Positions 47,958-57,027 of a stretch of 64,000 bases of DNA are shown here, in pieces. Under the pieces are notes generated by a model. It was not told where the DNA came from. It worked only from the letters and a program-made list of their open reading frames with translations, and searched no databases. Source of the DNA: Candidatus Woesearchaeota archaeon (GTDB lineage Archaea > Nanobdellota > Nanobdellia > Woesearchaeales > JACPIF01); assembly GCA_016188215.1 (NCBI GenBank), contig JACPIF010000011.1:201349-265348 (forward strand), in the 5' to 3' direction. The translations under genes were made by a program, and so were the position numbers. The first letter of the stretch is position 1. The number at the start of each line of letters is the position of its first letter.

Positions 47958-49031
47958 ATGAACCAATTACAAGTCAAAGATACTATAAACGCGCACCAGA
48001 AGCTTATAGAGCATCGCTTAACTTTATTCTTTGATGAAAAGCTCAATAAGTGCAGCAATATATCCCCTCTTGCAAAAGAGTTGGTTGACTCATTAAAAGA
48101 GTTCAGCCTGAGAGGCGGCAAGCGTATCCGCCCAATCCTTGCAATATTTGGCTACAAGGCAATCAAAGAGCAGAATGAAGCAGTACTGCAGGCAGCCCTT
48201 GCAGTGGAATTGATGGAATCATTCCTGCTCATACATGATGATATCCTTGACCAGGATGACTTCCGCAGGGGATATTACAGCATGCATAAGGTATACGAGC
48301 TCAAGGCAAAGAAGCTTTACCCAGACTCAGATGCTGCCCATTTCGGCAGGAGCATGGCAATCATGGCAGGCGACCTGCTCGCATCCTTCGGCTCAGAATG
48401 TATCACCCGCTCTGATTTTCCTGCGGAGCTCAAGATAAAGGCTATAGACAAGTTCAACCGTGTCATCATCAACACAGCTTTTGGCGAAGTCATGGATATT
48501 GTTTCAGAGCTGAAGCCTGAGGTTTCCGAGCTTGACATTATTAGGGTGAATGAGCTCAAGACAGCTATCTATACCATAGAAGGGCCTTTGCATATAGGAG
48601 CAATCCTGGCAGGCGCCTCCCGGCAGCAATTAGACATATTAACAAAATATGCAATCCCTCTGGGCCAGGCATACCAGATACATGACGACATCCTGGGCAT
48701 GTTCGGCAATGAGAAGAAGCTGGGCAAGCCAGTAGGCTCTGATTTAAGAGAAGGGAAAAAGACCATTTTAATCCTGAAGGCATTACAGCTGGCCAAGCAG
48801 CCTCAGGTAAAATCAATCATGGCAGCTTTAGGCAATAAATCCATAACCAGGGAGCAGATTGATGAAATAAGGAATATTGTATTGGAGTCAGGAGCTCTAG
48901 ACTACTGCCAAAATCTAGTCCGGCAATTAAGCGAACAGGCAAAAACCCACATAAGGCATTCAGGTTTCAGGCCAGAAGGCAAGTCATTCCTGTTGGCAAT
49001 AGCAGATTACATGACACAGAGGGATAAATAG
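47958..49031 (+). CDS. idsA: Polyprenyl (geranylgeranyl) diphosphate synthase
   Basis: A 357-residue trans-prenyltransferase. It condenses isopentenyl diphosphate with allylic diphosphates to make the C20 chain of archaeal lipids. First Asp-rich motif LLIHDDILDQDDFRRG (about 93-108) and second AYQIHDDILGMFG (about 237-249) with KPVGSDLREGKKT just after. RGGKRIRPILAIFGYKA is the N-terminal substrate motif. Chain length by residues before the first motif is not settled. It feeds CarS and the cis-prenyltransferase in the same window. Confidence 0.92.
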   Translation: MNQLQVKDTINAHQKLIEHRLTLFFDEKLNKCSNISPLAKELVDSLKEFSLRGGKRIRPILAIFGYKAIKEQNEAVLQAALAVELMESFLLIHDDILDQDDFRRGYYSMHKVYELKAKKLYPDSDAAHFGRSMAIMAGDLLASFGSECITRSDFPAELKIKAIDKFNRVIINTAFGEVMDIVSELKPEVSELDIIRVNELKTAIYTIEGPLHIGAILAGASRQQLDILTKYAIPLGQAYQIHDDILGMFGNEKKLGKPVGSDLREGKKTILILKALQLAKQPQVKSIMAALGNKSITREQIDEIRNIVLESGALDYCQNLVRQLSEQAKTHIRHSGFRPEGKSFLLAIADYMTQRDK

Positions 49032-49079
49032 ACTTTAGCCTAAGCAAAATATTAATACCTAGTTCTCAACTATCAGTGC

Positions 49080-50075
49080 ATGTCCATCATCCCATACACC
49101 GGCACTTTAGAAATAGATGGCAACCTTGTGGAATGGGAAACCACTTTTGACCAGTCTGTAAAATTCAAGTGCACCAACTGCGGCTACTGCTGTGACTCAA
49201 CCAATGTAATCCTTGGCTTTGAAGACATCCATAACATCCCGGAAGAATTGCAGGAATTGAGGGATGACGGCTTCACCTATATCAAGGGAACTGACCATGC
49301 AGCCTGCCCGTTCCTTACTAAAAACACCTTATGCAGTATCTATGAAAAGCGCCCCTATGTCTGCCGCGAATACCCATTTAAGGTAACATTCGTCTCAAAA
49401 AACAAGGCATTCATTGATTTGATCCATTCTTGCGAAAGCATAGTAAAGGAAGATTACCTGCCTGAAAACGAGATAGATTTCTCATACTTGGTCAGGAAAT
49501 CGTATTATAAGCAGCTGCTCTCTGAAAAGCCAGAGCTTTCAAAGGAACTGCTTGCAGAAGCGGAAATCATCCATATTTTGGGACAGCCATATAACTGGGA
49601 AGAGATAAAGGCAAGGCTTTTTGCTTTGCTTATGAAAACAGGTTTCTCAAAGCCTTACAAGACCATGGACCTCTTTACAAATAAGTTTTACTTCATAGCT
49701 GCAAAAGGATCAAGCGTTACAGCAGCCCACAAAGAGATTCCGCTGGCACAGCTGCAGGATAAGATGCTTACCGGAGAGGCAAAGCAGCTCATGCACCGCT
49801 ACATTGCCATGCTCTTCACCAGAAAACTTACGCAGGTTGATTTTGCTGCTGCCCTTCATATATTAAATGAGCAAAACAGTATGAGCAGCAAGGAGCTTCA
49901 GCGGCGGGCCATCAACCGCATCTACCTTACCATGCTTTTCTTCCTTAACATAATTGCAGAAAAGAATAGCCACAACACCATAACCAGCCAGGACGTGAAG
50001 GAAGCCATATTTCTGCTTGACGCAACCTTCCTCGCGCCAATGGAAGGAATTATCGCACCTCTTCTAAACGTGTAA
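49080..50075 (+). CDS. YkgJ-family cysteine-cluster protein with long C-terminal domain
   Basis: A 331-residue protein. The metal-binding cluster is FKCTNCGYCCDST (C-x2-C-x2-CC), then ACPFL, TLCSIYEKRPYVCREYPFKV, the YkgJ (CxxCxxCC, zinc or iron chelatase-like) signature. After about residue 125 a helical domain of some 200 residues follows that I do not recognise. YkgJ proteins are proposed Fe-S or metal chaperones; the reaction is unknown. A 48-bp gap separates it from the polyprenyl synthase. Confidence 0.8.
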   Translation: MSIIPYTGTLEIDGNLVEWETTFDQSVKFKCTNCGYCCDSTNVILGFEDIHNIPEELQELRDDGFTYIKGTDHAACPFLTKNTLCSIYEKRPYVCREYPFKVTFVSKNKAFIDLIHSCESIVKEDYLPENEIDFSYLVRKSYYKQLLSEKPELSKELLAEAEIIHILGQPYNWEEIKARLFALLMKTGFSKPYKTMDLFTNKFYFIAAKGSSVTAAHKEIPLAQLQDKMLTGEAKQLMHRYIAMLFTRKLTQVDFAAALHILNEQNSMSSKELQRRAINRIYLTMLFFLNIIAEKNSHNTITSQDVKEAIFLLDATFLAPMEGIIAPLLNV

Positions 50076-50337
50076 AGCACTAAGGAGCATTATTTGTCGC
50101 GACATTAATGTCACCGACTAGCCCAATTTAATAATTTAGTTTTATTGTGCAAACTGGGCTTAATACCCCGTGGCTTGCTACAGTTATCAGGCCATAGTTT
50201 ATTTCTTATCAAAATACACATCAAAACCTATACGAAAGAACCATTCCAAGCCAGTGCATTATGTCTATATAAATCCCTTCAGAGTTTTTCCTTCTGGCAT
50301 TAGCAAATCTTAACAGTGATGACTTGAGGTGATAGCG

Positions 50338-50757
50338 ATGACACAGACTTTGGAGTCAGATATCGGCCGATCATGGTCCGGGCTTGAGCCTGTAACACTC
50401 TATAATTTTGTTGCTGGTGAATTCAGGGGAAAACCTGATATACAATTTGCTGAATTTGGAAAAAAAGGGCATTCGCATGCAAATATTTTGGCAAGAATGC
50501 TCCATAATCATGGAGTTGCCTACCCCTTTGATTTTTCTTTAGTGTATACCAGGGAGCCAACACATATTCCCAGGCCTTCAGCCTTGGACTATAAGGTAAT
50601 TGCAATGGGTGCTGTCATGGCATTCTCTGGTCATACAGTCTTCCATCCTTTAGAAACAGATGAGACCCTCTATCAACAGTTTGGCATGAGCCTGGAAAAG
50701 ATGGCATGGGTTAGGCAGCATTACCCACATCAGCCAACAGAATTCTTTGACTATTGA
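50338..50757 (+). CDS. Hypothetical protein
   Basis: A 139-residue soluble protein, His-rich (about nine His) with stretches FGKKGHSHANILARMLHNHG and MGAVMAFSGHTVFHPLETDE. The ATG at 50338 is chosen for the ribosome binding site GAGGTGA seven bases before. Histidine spacing could hint at metal binding, but no family fits. The 262-bp spacer before it holds a TATA-like box (TATATAAA near 50269) and an imperfect hairpin GCCCA/TGGGC, and no gene. Confidence 0.5.
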   Translation: MTQTLESDIGRSWSGLEPVTLYNFVAGEFRGKPDIQFAEFGKKGHSHANILARMLHNHGVAYPFDFSLVYTREPTHIPRPSALDYKVIAMGAVMAFSGHTVFHPLETDETLYQQFGMSLEKMAWVRQHYPHQPTEFFDY

Positions 50758-51474
50758 TTATCTCCCAAACCTTCGTTCCCGCCTGGAATACTCCTCAATG
50801 CAATTGACAAAATCTTCCTTTTCAAACTCAGGCCACATTTTTTCAAGGAAGACCCATTCAGAATAGTGTGACTGCCATATGAGGAAATTTGAGGTGCGGC
50901 GCTCTCCACCTGTCCTTATGATAAGCTCCGGCTCGTCATTCATGTACAGGTTCCGGCCGAACACCTCTTCATTGATCGCGTCAACAGCAATTGTTCCTTG
51001 CTTTACCTGCTCACCTATCTTCCTGACCGCGTCTATCACCTCTGCCCTCCCCCCGTAAGCCATGGCAAAATTAAGGATAAATTTCCCATGATTCCTGGTA
51101 TTTTTCATAAGCTGCTGCATAATATGCTGAACTTCCTCTGGGAACATGCTGATCCTGCCTATAAAATTGACCCTAATCTGCTCTTTGTCAAGCCGCTTGT
51201 CCAACAGCAATTTGCTGAATTCTTTCTTGAAGATTCCTATCAGGTAATCAAACTCTTCCTTTGGCCTGTTGAAATTCTCAATTGAGAATGAGTAAAGCGT
51301 AAGCTCCTGCACTCCAAGCTCCTTGCACCACTCCAGCAGCATCTCCACCTTCTTTGCGCCCCACTCATGCCCCATGAACGGCTTGAGCATGAGCCTCTTG
51401 GCGAATCTTCTGTTTCCATCAAGCACTATGGCTATATGTCTAGGCACTTTGGACCCTGAATTCTCCATATGCAA
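50758..51474 (-). CDS. uppS: cis-Prenyltransferase (isoprenyl diphosphate synthase)
   Basis: A 238-residue cis-prenyltransferase that elongates allylic diphosphates to long dolichol- or undecaprenol-type carriers. Motifs: the catalytic site HIAIVLDGNRRFAK (Asp and Asn in DGN), HEWGAKKVEMLLEWCKELGV, LTLYSFSIENFNRP and ELIIRTGGERRTSNFLIWQS, then the C-terminal WPEF. All conserved. In archaea the product carries glycans for protein N-glycosylation; the many N-x-S/T sequons in the exported cluster fit that use. Confidence 0.93.
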   Translation of the reverse strand: MHMENSGSKVPRHIAIVLDGNRRFAKRLMLKPFMGHEWGAKKVEMLLEWCKELGVQELTLYSFSIENFNRPKEEFDYLIGIFKKEFSKLLLDKRLDKEQIRVNFIGRISMFPEEVQHIMQQLMKNTRNHGKFILNFAMAYGGRAEVIDAVRKIGEQVKQGTIAVDAINEEVFGRNLYMNDEPELIIRTGGERRTSNFLIWQSHYSEWVFLEKMWPEFEKEDFVNCIEEYSRRERRFGR

Positions 51475-51545
51475 GAGGGCTGTAATAGAGTCTATTTATA
51501 TTTTACGAATAGAGGCTACCACATCTTAATTGATTTGCCAGGAAG

Positions 51546-52058
51546 TCACTTGCCAGTTACCTTCTCATAAACCGCAACAAACAGTTCCTCATCCACTTTA
51601 ATGCCAGCCTCCACAAAGGCCTTCGCCAGCTTCACGCTCAACTCAGCTTGGCTTCCTATTTCTTTAAAGCCAACCAATCCCCTTAGCGTCGTATCCGCAA
51701 GAAACCCGTCGTGCATGGCAATTGCAGCTTTCCGCTTGCCCTGCCTGACTTGTAATGCTCCAAGATCAACAGTAAGCCCATTATGCTGAAGCACTTTCTC
51801 GCCTGTAAAGCCATGCTTCACCAGCTCAAGCCTAACAATATTACTGGTCAGCTCTTCTTTCTGAACTTTCTTAAGATATGCTTCTTTATCATCCACCTCA
51901 AAGAATTCAAAAAAATTCAGCTCTTTAGCCTCTGCAACCCTGTGCACCCTTCCCAGATACCCGATAACTTTTTGCCTGCTCCCCTTGCCCTTCCATCTAT
52001 TCTCAACAGTATATGCATATTCATTCCCCTTGATTTTCTTGATTCGCACAAAGCTCAT
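51546..52058 (-). CDS. Conserved archaeal protein with transposase-like N-terminus
   Basis: A 170-residue protein. The first 45 residues (MSFVRIKKIKGNEYAYTVEN and KGSRQKVIGYLGRV) look like the beginning of IS1634-type transposases, but the rest (VDLGALQVRQGKRKAAIAMH, DGFLADTTLRGLVGF) does not carry DDE residues. So it is a domesticated or unrelated small protein. Likely DNA- or RNA-binding by basic content; function unknown. Confidence 0.6.
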   Translation of the reverse strand: MSFVRIKKIKGNEYAYTVENRWKGKGSRQKVIGYLGRVHRVAEAKELNFFEFFEVDDKEAYLKKVQKEELTSNIVRLELVKHGFTGEKVLQHNGLTVDLGALQVRQGKRKAAIAMHDGFLADTTLRGLVGFKEIGSQAELSVKLAKAFVEAGIKVDEELFVAVYEKVTGK

Positions 52059-52131
52059 TGTAATTATGCTCCTCTACTTAGACACATCAGCAAGCTTAAT
52101 TTTAGCTTTCCAGTTATATAAAACTTTCCAG

Positions 52132-52145
52132 ATTAGGCACTATGT
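52132..52145. repeat. Short interspersed repeat TTAGGCACTATGT, copy 1
   Basis: The word ATTAGGCACTATGT lies in the spacer before the 52207 gene. Further copies are at 53451 and 59280. All three are intergenic. Confidence 0.6.
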
Positions 52146-52206
52146 AATGATTATCTAGAAACAGCTTTATAACGCCTATAACCTAGAAGAGATGCTTTCC
52201 CAGAAC

Positions 52207-52485
52207 TTACCTCAATTCCTTGACAACATCTTTCTTTAACTTGTCAGAGGTCTTCAGCAGCCTTTTGGCCGCATTGGTTAGTGCAGCCCTTGGCTCTTCC
52301 TTGCCATCTGTTTCCACAAGGAACTGTGGGTTGGATGTAAGTGGGTGCAGTACCCTGTAGGTTGCAACTTTGACATGCTCATCCTGCAATAATTCTTTCT
52401 TGAGCACAGTGCAGAACCCATGGCTGACGCCAGCTATTTCAAACAGCAATCTGTTCTTTTTATCGTCAATAATTGAAACTTCCAT
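52207..52485 (-). CDS. rpo11: DNA-directed RNA polymerase subunit Rpo11 (L)
   Basis: A 92-residue RNA polymerase subunit that pairs with Rpo3 to start assembly, homologous to the alpha N-terminal domain. The conserved run includes FEIAGVSHGFCTVLKKELLQ, VKVATYRVLHPLTSNPQFLV and the C-terminal helix. The normal motif has GEDHTLxN at the first turn; here it reads GVSHGFCTV, a changed version. Length is normal. Monocistronic, 147 bp after the METTL5-like gene on the same strand. Confidence 0.88.
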   Translation of the reverse strand: MEVSIIDDKKNRLLFEIAGVSHGFCTVLKKELLQDEHVKVATYRVLHPLTSNPQFLVETDGKEEPRAALTNAAKRLLKTSDKLKKDVVKELR

Positions 52486-52631
52486 ACTCCCTCAAAACCA
52501 AAAATAACATATGACTAATTGTATCATTCTGCCTAAAATCAGAATATAGCCCTAAAAATAATGGTTGCTTATATACTTTATTGTTTTTGAGAAAATTTAC
52601 TCTCAAAAAGAAATGCCTTGCATTTCTTATT

Positions 52632-53291
52632 TTATTCTTGTTCTTCTCTTTTAAACCGAAGGCAGCTCACTTTTATTCGCTTTATACGTCTTATATGATA
52701 CTTTTGAGTGGCTTTTAGGGCAAGCTCATAATCCCATATATGCGTCAGTCTAAATCCCTTACCCTCCATAAAACCCCTGGCAAAGCCTACGCTCTCACTT
52801 TTATGAAAGGAATACACTACTGTAGAGATCTCAGCGGCCTTATTTAAAAAGGGTCTGTCCGCATGCCTTTTTTTAATACCAAAAGGAGGGTTCTGCAGCA
52901 CCACCTCAACTTTATCATTAAACGAACTAACCTCTATGAGCCTTAACACAATCTTATCCTTCCCAACCATTAACCCCTCACTTTTCAAGTGCGCAAGGTT
53001 CATTTTTGCTATGTCCAAGGCTTCTTTATCAGAATCAACCAGGAAAACCTTACCTGCCCCTAGTAAGGCAGCTCCCAATCCCAGGCTGCCAGGCCCTGCA
53101 CCTATATCAGCTATACTCACCTCAGGCCTTATATCCCCCAACAAATAGGCCTTCCAGAGTACATCCGCAGCTATTTCCGGCTCTGTGACATACTGCTCCT
53201 GCCTCACTTTAGGCCTTTCAAACCCTTTTAGTTCGCTTAATGTTATCGCAAGCTGCCCTTTACTCTTGATTGACCCTTCCTTTTTTACCAT
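52632..53291 (-). CDS. METTL5-like N6-adenine rRNA methyltransferase
   Basis: A 219-residue SAM methyltransferase. Motifs: VRQEQYVTEPEIAADVLWKA, IADIGAGPGSLGLGAALLGA (motif I), VFLVDSDKEALDIAKMN and VVLQNPPFGIKKRHADRPFL, with the adenine-type NPPF catalytic motif. The length and layout fit the archaeal/eukaryotic METTL5 family, which methylates A in 16S/18S rRNA. Motif I has GAGPGS where most members have GCGTG. ATG at 53291 is preferred over a GTG at 53303 that overlaps the 19-bp direct repeat. Confidence 0.85.
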   Translation of the reverse strand: MVKKEGSIKSKGQLAITLSELKGFERPKVRQEQYVTEPEIAADVLWKAYLLGDIRPEVSIADIGAGPGSLGLGAALLGAGKVFLVDSDKEALDIAKMNLAHLKSEGLMVGKDKIVLRLIEVSSFNDKVEVVLQNPPFGIKKRHADRPFLNKAAEISTVVYSFHKSESVGFARGFMEGKGFRLTHIWDYELALKATQKYHIRRIKRIKVSCLRFKREEQE

Positions 53292-53298
53292 TTCATGT

Positions 53299-53425
53299 CT
53301 CACTTTTCACGAATAAAATTCATTTTTCAAGCCATCTACCAGCCCACCTTTATTAGTTTTACCCATTTTTTAGTTTTCATAGTCTTATCCGGACCATCCT
53401 AAAAGCCTCACTTTTCACGAATAAA
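53299..53425. repeat. 19-bp direct repeat
   Basis: CTCACTTTTCACGAATAAA occurs at 53299-53317 and again at 53407-53425, 108 bp apart, between the METTL5-like gene and the repeat array. A related GAAAAGTGAG (complement) lies at 59267 next to another TTAGGCACTATGT copy. Confidence 0.75.
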
Positions 53426-53690
53426 GCAATTCCCAATCTATATTATCCCAGTTAGGCACTATGTCTTAGGATAAGTCATTCTCAAACACATTCCCAACAT
53501 ATTCCCAAACCATAATCTATATCGTCTCAGTCTCATTCCCCGATAGTCTTAGGATGTTCCCAGGATAGTCCCATTATAGTCCTAAAAAGAACAAGATTAT
53601 AGACGACAATACATTCCCAAAATAGTCCTATGATATTCCCAACATATTCCCAAAAATGATAAGATTTATTAATTTGGGAATAAATCAGTC
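53426..53690 (+). promoter_or_regulatory. Dense array of TTCCCAA / AGTCCTA words before coiled-coil gene
   Basis: About 265 bases hold at least seven copies of TTCCCA (53431, 53489, 53499, 53556, 53612, 53635, 53645) mixed with ATAGTCCTA/ATAGTCTTA words (53543, 53565, 53577, 53622) and one inverted TTTGGGAAT near 53677, just before the ATG at 53696. A TTAGGCACTATGT copy is at 53452. Spacing is often 10-12 bases. Looks like a multi-site operator. Confidence 0.65.
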
Positions 53691-53695
53691 TCAAT

Positions 53696-54373
53696 ATGCT
53701 TTGGTTCAGGAAGAAAAATACTGATATCCAGAAGATAGACGCCCTTCATCTTGCTTTAAAAGCCTCGTTTGAGAATGTCAAAAGGGATACTCAAAACCTG
53801 TATTCCTGGCTTAACTTTCTATACCAAAAAGCTCAGCAGCAGGAGCATACAATCCGGGACCTACAGCTTCAACTAAAGTACGTCCCAAAAACACCAGAAG
53901 AAATTAAGAATATTGTAGACAGGTACTATAACTATGAAGGCTTATTAGAGCGTTTAAATGCCATTAAAGCTCGCATAGAGGAACTTAGGCAGTCCCAGGA
54001 TCAGCAATCAGCCAAGTCTCCGCAGGCGCATTTTAGTAATGGCGCGGCAGCCAAATTGGACAGTATAGCTTTGCGTCTGGAAAAGCTGGAATCACAGCAT
54101 GGCCAGAGCAATATGCGTGATAAAATTATCAGGCGCATTGCTAAATATTCCAAGGATTATATCAAGACAAAAATGTTTGATCTCATCCGGAAATATGAGA
54201 AAGTCTCAGCCCTTCAATTGCGTGAGATTATAGTTGAAGAGCAGGGCTTATGCTCAAAAAGCTCATTCTACAGGATTTTGGAAGAGCTTGAGTCTCAAGA
54301 CGACATTGAGACTGTCCGCGATGCAAAGGAAAAATTTTATTTTTTCAAGGCGCTCAAGAAAACAAGAGACTAA
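53696..54373 (+). CDS. Coiled-coil protein with C-terminal winged helix
   Basis: A 225-residue protein. Residues about 10-150 are mostly coiled coil with a linker near 105-115. Residues about 155-220 form a winged helix: MFDLIRKYEKVSALQLREII, CSKSSFYRILEELESQDDIE, TVRDAKEKFYFFK. It starts right after a dense array of short repeats, a sign of self-regulation. The next gene has a similar coiled-coil plus wHTH plan. Confidence 0.7.
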   Translation: MLWFRKKNTDIQKIDALHLALKASFENVKRDTQNLYSWLNFLYQKAQQQEHTIRDLQLQLKYVPKTPEEIKNIVDRYYNYEGLLERLNAIKARIEELRQSQDQQSAKSPQAHFSNGAAAKLDSIALRLEKLESQHGQSNMRDKIIRRIAKYSKDYIKTKMFDLIRKYEKVSALQLREIIVEEQGLCSKSSFYRILEELESQDDIETVRDAKEKFYFFKALKKTRD

Positions 54374-54486
54374 AAATATGAAATTTTTAATTTCATATTA
54401 CTGACCGAAACCTATTTAAATCAGTGAACTGCAGAAAAATAAGCTTTAAGCATATAGTATATATTTTACGTCGGGGGTGTCATATA

Positions 54487-54996
54487 TTGGTTGAGTTCAG
54501 TGACAGCAGTGTCAATGCTCTAGGCAGCGTCTCCAAGGAATTTGAGGCTTGCTTTAAAGGTATCAGGGAAGAGATGGATGATCATCTTGAGGCCATTAAT
54601 TCCAACACAAACGAGATAATGTCAAATTACGAGTACCTTTGCCAGCTTGATTCTCGTCTTTCAAAGGTTGAGGAGAAGCTGGATGAGCTGCTGCTTGCAG
54701 CAGGCATCCATTCTTCTTCAAAATACCATGATTTTAAGGCTCCAAGGCTGACAAAAAGCGAGCAGGAGCTCTATGAATTCCTGCTGAAAGCAGATAAGCC
54801 AGTGGCGTGCAGGGAACTTGCATTCAGGCTCGCCCTGACCCAGACATTATTGGCAGAATATCTCACAGCTTTGATAGAAAAAGGCATCCCGGTTGGCAAG
54901 CGCTATTCCGGCTCAGATATCCTTGTTTCTCTTGATGCCAGGTTCCAGCATGAGATGCTCGCGCGGCAGCAGCTCAAGAAGCTTAATGTTATATAG
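54487..54996 (+). CDS. Coiled-coil and winged-helix protein
   Basis: A 169-residue protein from TTG at 54487, chosen because GGGGGTG (54474-54480) lies just before; the frame is open from 54424 but passes through a TATA-rich promoter. Residues about 15-75 are coiled coil (LGSVSKEFEACFKGIREEMD), and residues 90-150 form a winged helix (RLTKSEQELYEFLLKADKPV, ACRELAFRLALTQTLLAEYL). Probably a DNA-binding regulator or nucleoid protein that acts with the gene upstream. Confidence 0.65.
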   Translation: MVEFSDSSVNALGSVSKEFEACFKGIREEMDDHLEAINSNTNEIMSNYEYLCQLDSRLSKVEEKLDELLLAAGIHSSSKYHDFKAPRLTKSEQELYEFLLKADKPVACRELAFRLALTQTLLAEYLTALIEKGIPVGKRYSGSDILVSLDARFQHEMLARQQLKKLNVI

Positions 54997-55058
54997 AAAA
55001 TTGAGCTGAAAGTTTTAATCATTGATTAATTGTTCTATCACATATAAAACACTTTGTT

Positions 55059-55949
55059 TCAAGCACCCAAACTATCCAGCGGGCTCTTGATCTTCTTCAG
55101 TTGCTCAGTAGAAACCTTGGTGTAGCGCTGCGTCGTTGTAAGGCTGCTGTGCCCTAAAAGCTCCTGTATCATTCTGATATCAGTCCCTGATTCCAGCAGG
55201 TGGGTTGCAAAGCTGCTCCTGAGAGCATGGCAAAACACCCTTTTATTCAACCCGGCAATTGAAGCTGCTTTCTTCACAATCTTCTGCGCCTGTCTCACGC
55301 TGATCGCCTTGCCGTTGTTCCCGAAGAGGTATTCCACAGGAGGCTTGTCCTGAAGGTACTGCTTTATATGCTCTGCCAAAGTGGAAGAAAGGATAAACTG
55401 CCTATCTTTCTTGCCCTTTCCCAGTCTCACAGTGCCCAGGCCTTGTGTTAAATCAAGATCCACCATTTTTATGCTGACACACTCTGAAACTCTTAATCCG
55501 GATGCATACAGAAACTCAATAAGAAGCCTATGCTTCGGATTTTTAGCAGCATCCAGCATTGCCTTTATCTCATCCTTGTTAAGCACCGTAGGCAGCTTCT
55601 TTTCGCTTTTAGGAGGCTTTATGCCTGTAAAGATATCTTTCTTGAGCACCTCTGCGTAGAAGAACTTGAGCGAGCTTAAAGTAAGGTTGACAGATGCAGG
55701 CCGCTGCCCCCTATCACTCATAAGATGGCCAAGAAATAGCTTGACATCATCTTCAGTCACTTCAGAAGGCTGCTTCTTCACAAAAGCAAGGAACTTCTCA
55801 TTGTGGTGCATATACGCATCAAGTGTCTTCCTGCTGAAACCCCTCAACTTGATTTCAGCTTCTAGTTTTTTAAGCTCTTCCATCAGGCCGTCCGGCAATA
55901 AGGCTGTCCGCCACTTGAGGACATATTTCCCCAAAATATACCAGTGCAA
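55059..55949 (-). CDS. xerA: XerA-type tyrosine recombinase
   Basis: A 296-residue recombinase (or 274 from the ATG at 55883, which fits the family better). N-terminal SAM-like domain YMHHNEKFLAFVKKQPSEVT, catalytic domain with Arg in YASGLRVSECVSI, Lys near GKGKKDRQF, H-x-x-R in VFCHALRSSFATHLLESGTD, GHSSLTTTQRYTKV with His and the nucleophile Tyr. All active-site residues are present, so it should resolve chromosome dimers or integrate elements. The upstream 70 bp hold repeats of GTCTCA/TTCTCA also found before the coiled-coil gene at 53696. Confidence 0.88.
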   Translation of the reverse strand: MHWYILGKYVLKWRTALLPDGLMEELKKLEAEIKLRGFSRKTLDAYMHHNEKFLAFVKKQPSEVTEDDVKLFLGHLMSDRGQRPASVNLTLSSLKFFYAEVLKKDIFTGIKPPKSEKKLPTVLNKDEIKAMLDAAKNPKHRLLIEFLYASGLRVSECVSIKMVDLDLTQGLGTVRLGKGKKDRQFILSSTLAEHIKQYLQDKPPVEYLFGNNGKAISVRQAQKIVKKAASIAGLNKRVFCHALRSSFATHLLESGTDIRMIQELLGHSSLTTTQRYTKVSTEQLKKIKSPLDSLGA

Positions 55950-55959
55950 AAATCCATTC

Positions 55960-56022
55960 CTATTCTATTAACTCCAATTCTCAACATAGTCTCAGTCTCA
56001 GGCCATTCTCAGTCTCAATCCC
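55960..56022 (-). promoter_or_regulatory. Short-word repeats upstream of the recombinase gene
   Basis: The region repeats ATTCTCA and AGTCTCAGTCTCA (at least five units of about 6-8 bases). The combination GTCTCAGTCTCA also occurs at about 53531 within the array before the coiled-coil/wHTH gene. It may bind the same factor or be a recombination site. Confidence 0.5.
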
Positions 56023-56248
56023 TCGCCAAAAGGAAGAACCACAGGCTCAATGCTCCAGCTGCAACAAGGAATGCTGAGCTCGCCCACAGGGGAACATGCC
56101 AGCCTGCAATCCTTGCATCAAATCTGACAAACAGCCTGATAAGATGAATCAACGCAATGAGCCCGAACAAGCTTCCTGCAACCTTCAGCCCTACATCCTT
56201 CCTAGAAACAGAAACCTCTCTTTTTTGCTGCACAACTTTCTTTGCCAT
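56015..56248 (-). CDS. Two-helix membrane protein, unknown function
   Basis: A 77-residue protein. The ATG at 56248 follows ribosome binding site AAGGTGGTG and is preferred over 56293. A basic Lys/Arg-rich N-terminus precedes two hydrophobic helices (about 20-36 and 52-74). No family. The stop lies next to the recombinase promoter repeats. Confidence 0.55.
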   Translation of the reverse strand: MAKKVVQQKREVSVSRKDVGLKVAGSLFGLIALIHLIRLFVRFDARIAGWHVPLWASSAFLVAAGALSLWFFLLARD

Positions 56249-56596
56249 AACACCACCTTTAGCTGTTTTTACTAACTGACCAAATCCTGACAAAGCAACT
56301 ATATAAAAGTTCGCTTAATTGTACAAAATTATCCTTGTATCTTAGCACCTAAACGAAAACCAATGAGTTCGTCTAATCGTCGAAGTTTCATGAACTTTTT
56401 GTGACGACAAGAAGCAAAAAGTTAGGTAAAATCTGAGTAACGCAAGAAACTCGATTGCACCATGAAAAGTGGATTAGGCGAGTAGACTTAGGCTACCTAG
56501 TATCGGGCTTATAATCTTTCAAAAACTTCAAAAGTAAAAGTTCGTATAAATCCAGACGATTTATGCGAGCTTAATAAAAATTAGGATTAGGTGAAC

Positions 56597-56968
56597 TCAT
56601 TGTCCAGATAGAACCTTATTAAGTTCAACTGTGAGAAGTCGCATTTCAAATGTTGTTAAAGGTCTTACAAACATAGCTGACACTTCTCCTTCTGCATTAA
56701 AAGGGTAAAATCCAAACTTGCGACTGGAAGCTTTGGGTTCCTCTGACATAACCAACCGCCAGTTTTCAGTATTAAATACGGGGGTTGGAATTCTGTTCTC
56801 AGCAACATATTGTGCCATCTTTTGCCATTCATATCCTTCAACCATTGTTGCTGGCCACCAACCCTCTCGGGCCTTTTCGAAACCCTCTATAATGAATACA
56901 GGGCGAGAAGATGCAAGTTCCAACTCTGTTGCATAAATGTTGAAGTTAATGTAAGGTGGTATTGACAT
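56597..56968 (-). CDS. Hypothetical protein inside the repeat-framed interval
   Basis: A 123-residue soluble protein with aromatic-rich strands (EGFEKAREGWWPATMVEGYE, SSRKFGFYPFNAEGEVSAMF). No signal peptide, no membrane helix and no family I recognise. The stop overlaps the inverted copy of the 17-bp repeat at 56585-56601. Its neighbours on both sides are gene-free hairpin-rich spacers of 300-370 bp. Confidence 0.5.
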   Translation of the reverse strand: MSIPPYINFNIYATELELASSRPVFIIEGFEKAREGWWPATMVEGYEWQKMAQYVAENRIPTPVFNTENWRLVMSEEPKASSRKFGFYPFNAEGEVSAMFVRPLTTFEMRLLTVELNKVLSGQ

Positions 56969-57027
56969 ATTTCCTATAAAATTTGGTCATTATTTAAGCT
57001 TTGCTACAATATCTACATACATAGTAT

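Noticed and set aside
53293..53695. CRISPR array considered for the TTCCCAA/AGTCCTA region
   Set aside because: Repeated words are only 7-9 bases with 8-20 base gaps; no 24-37 bp repeat with regular 30-40 bp spacers and no cas gene nearby.
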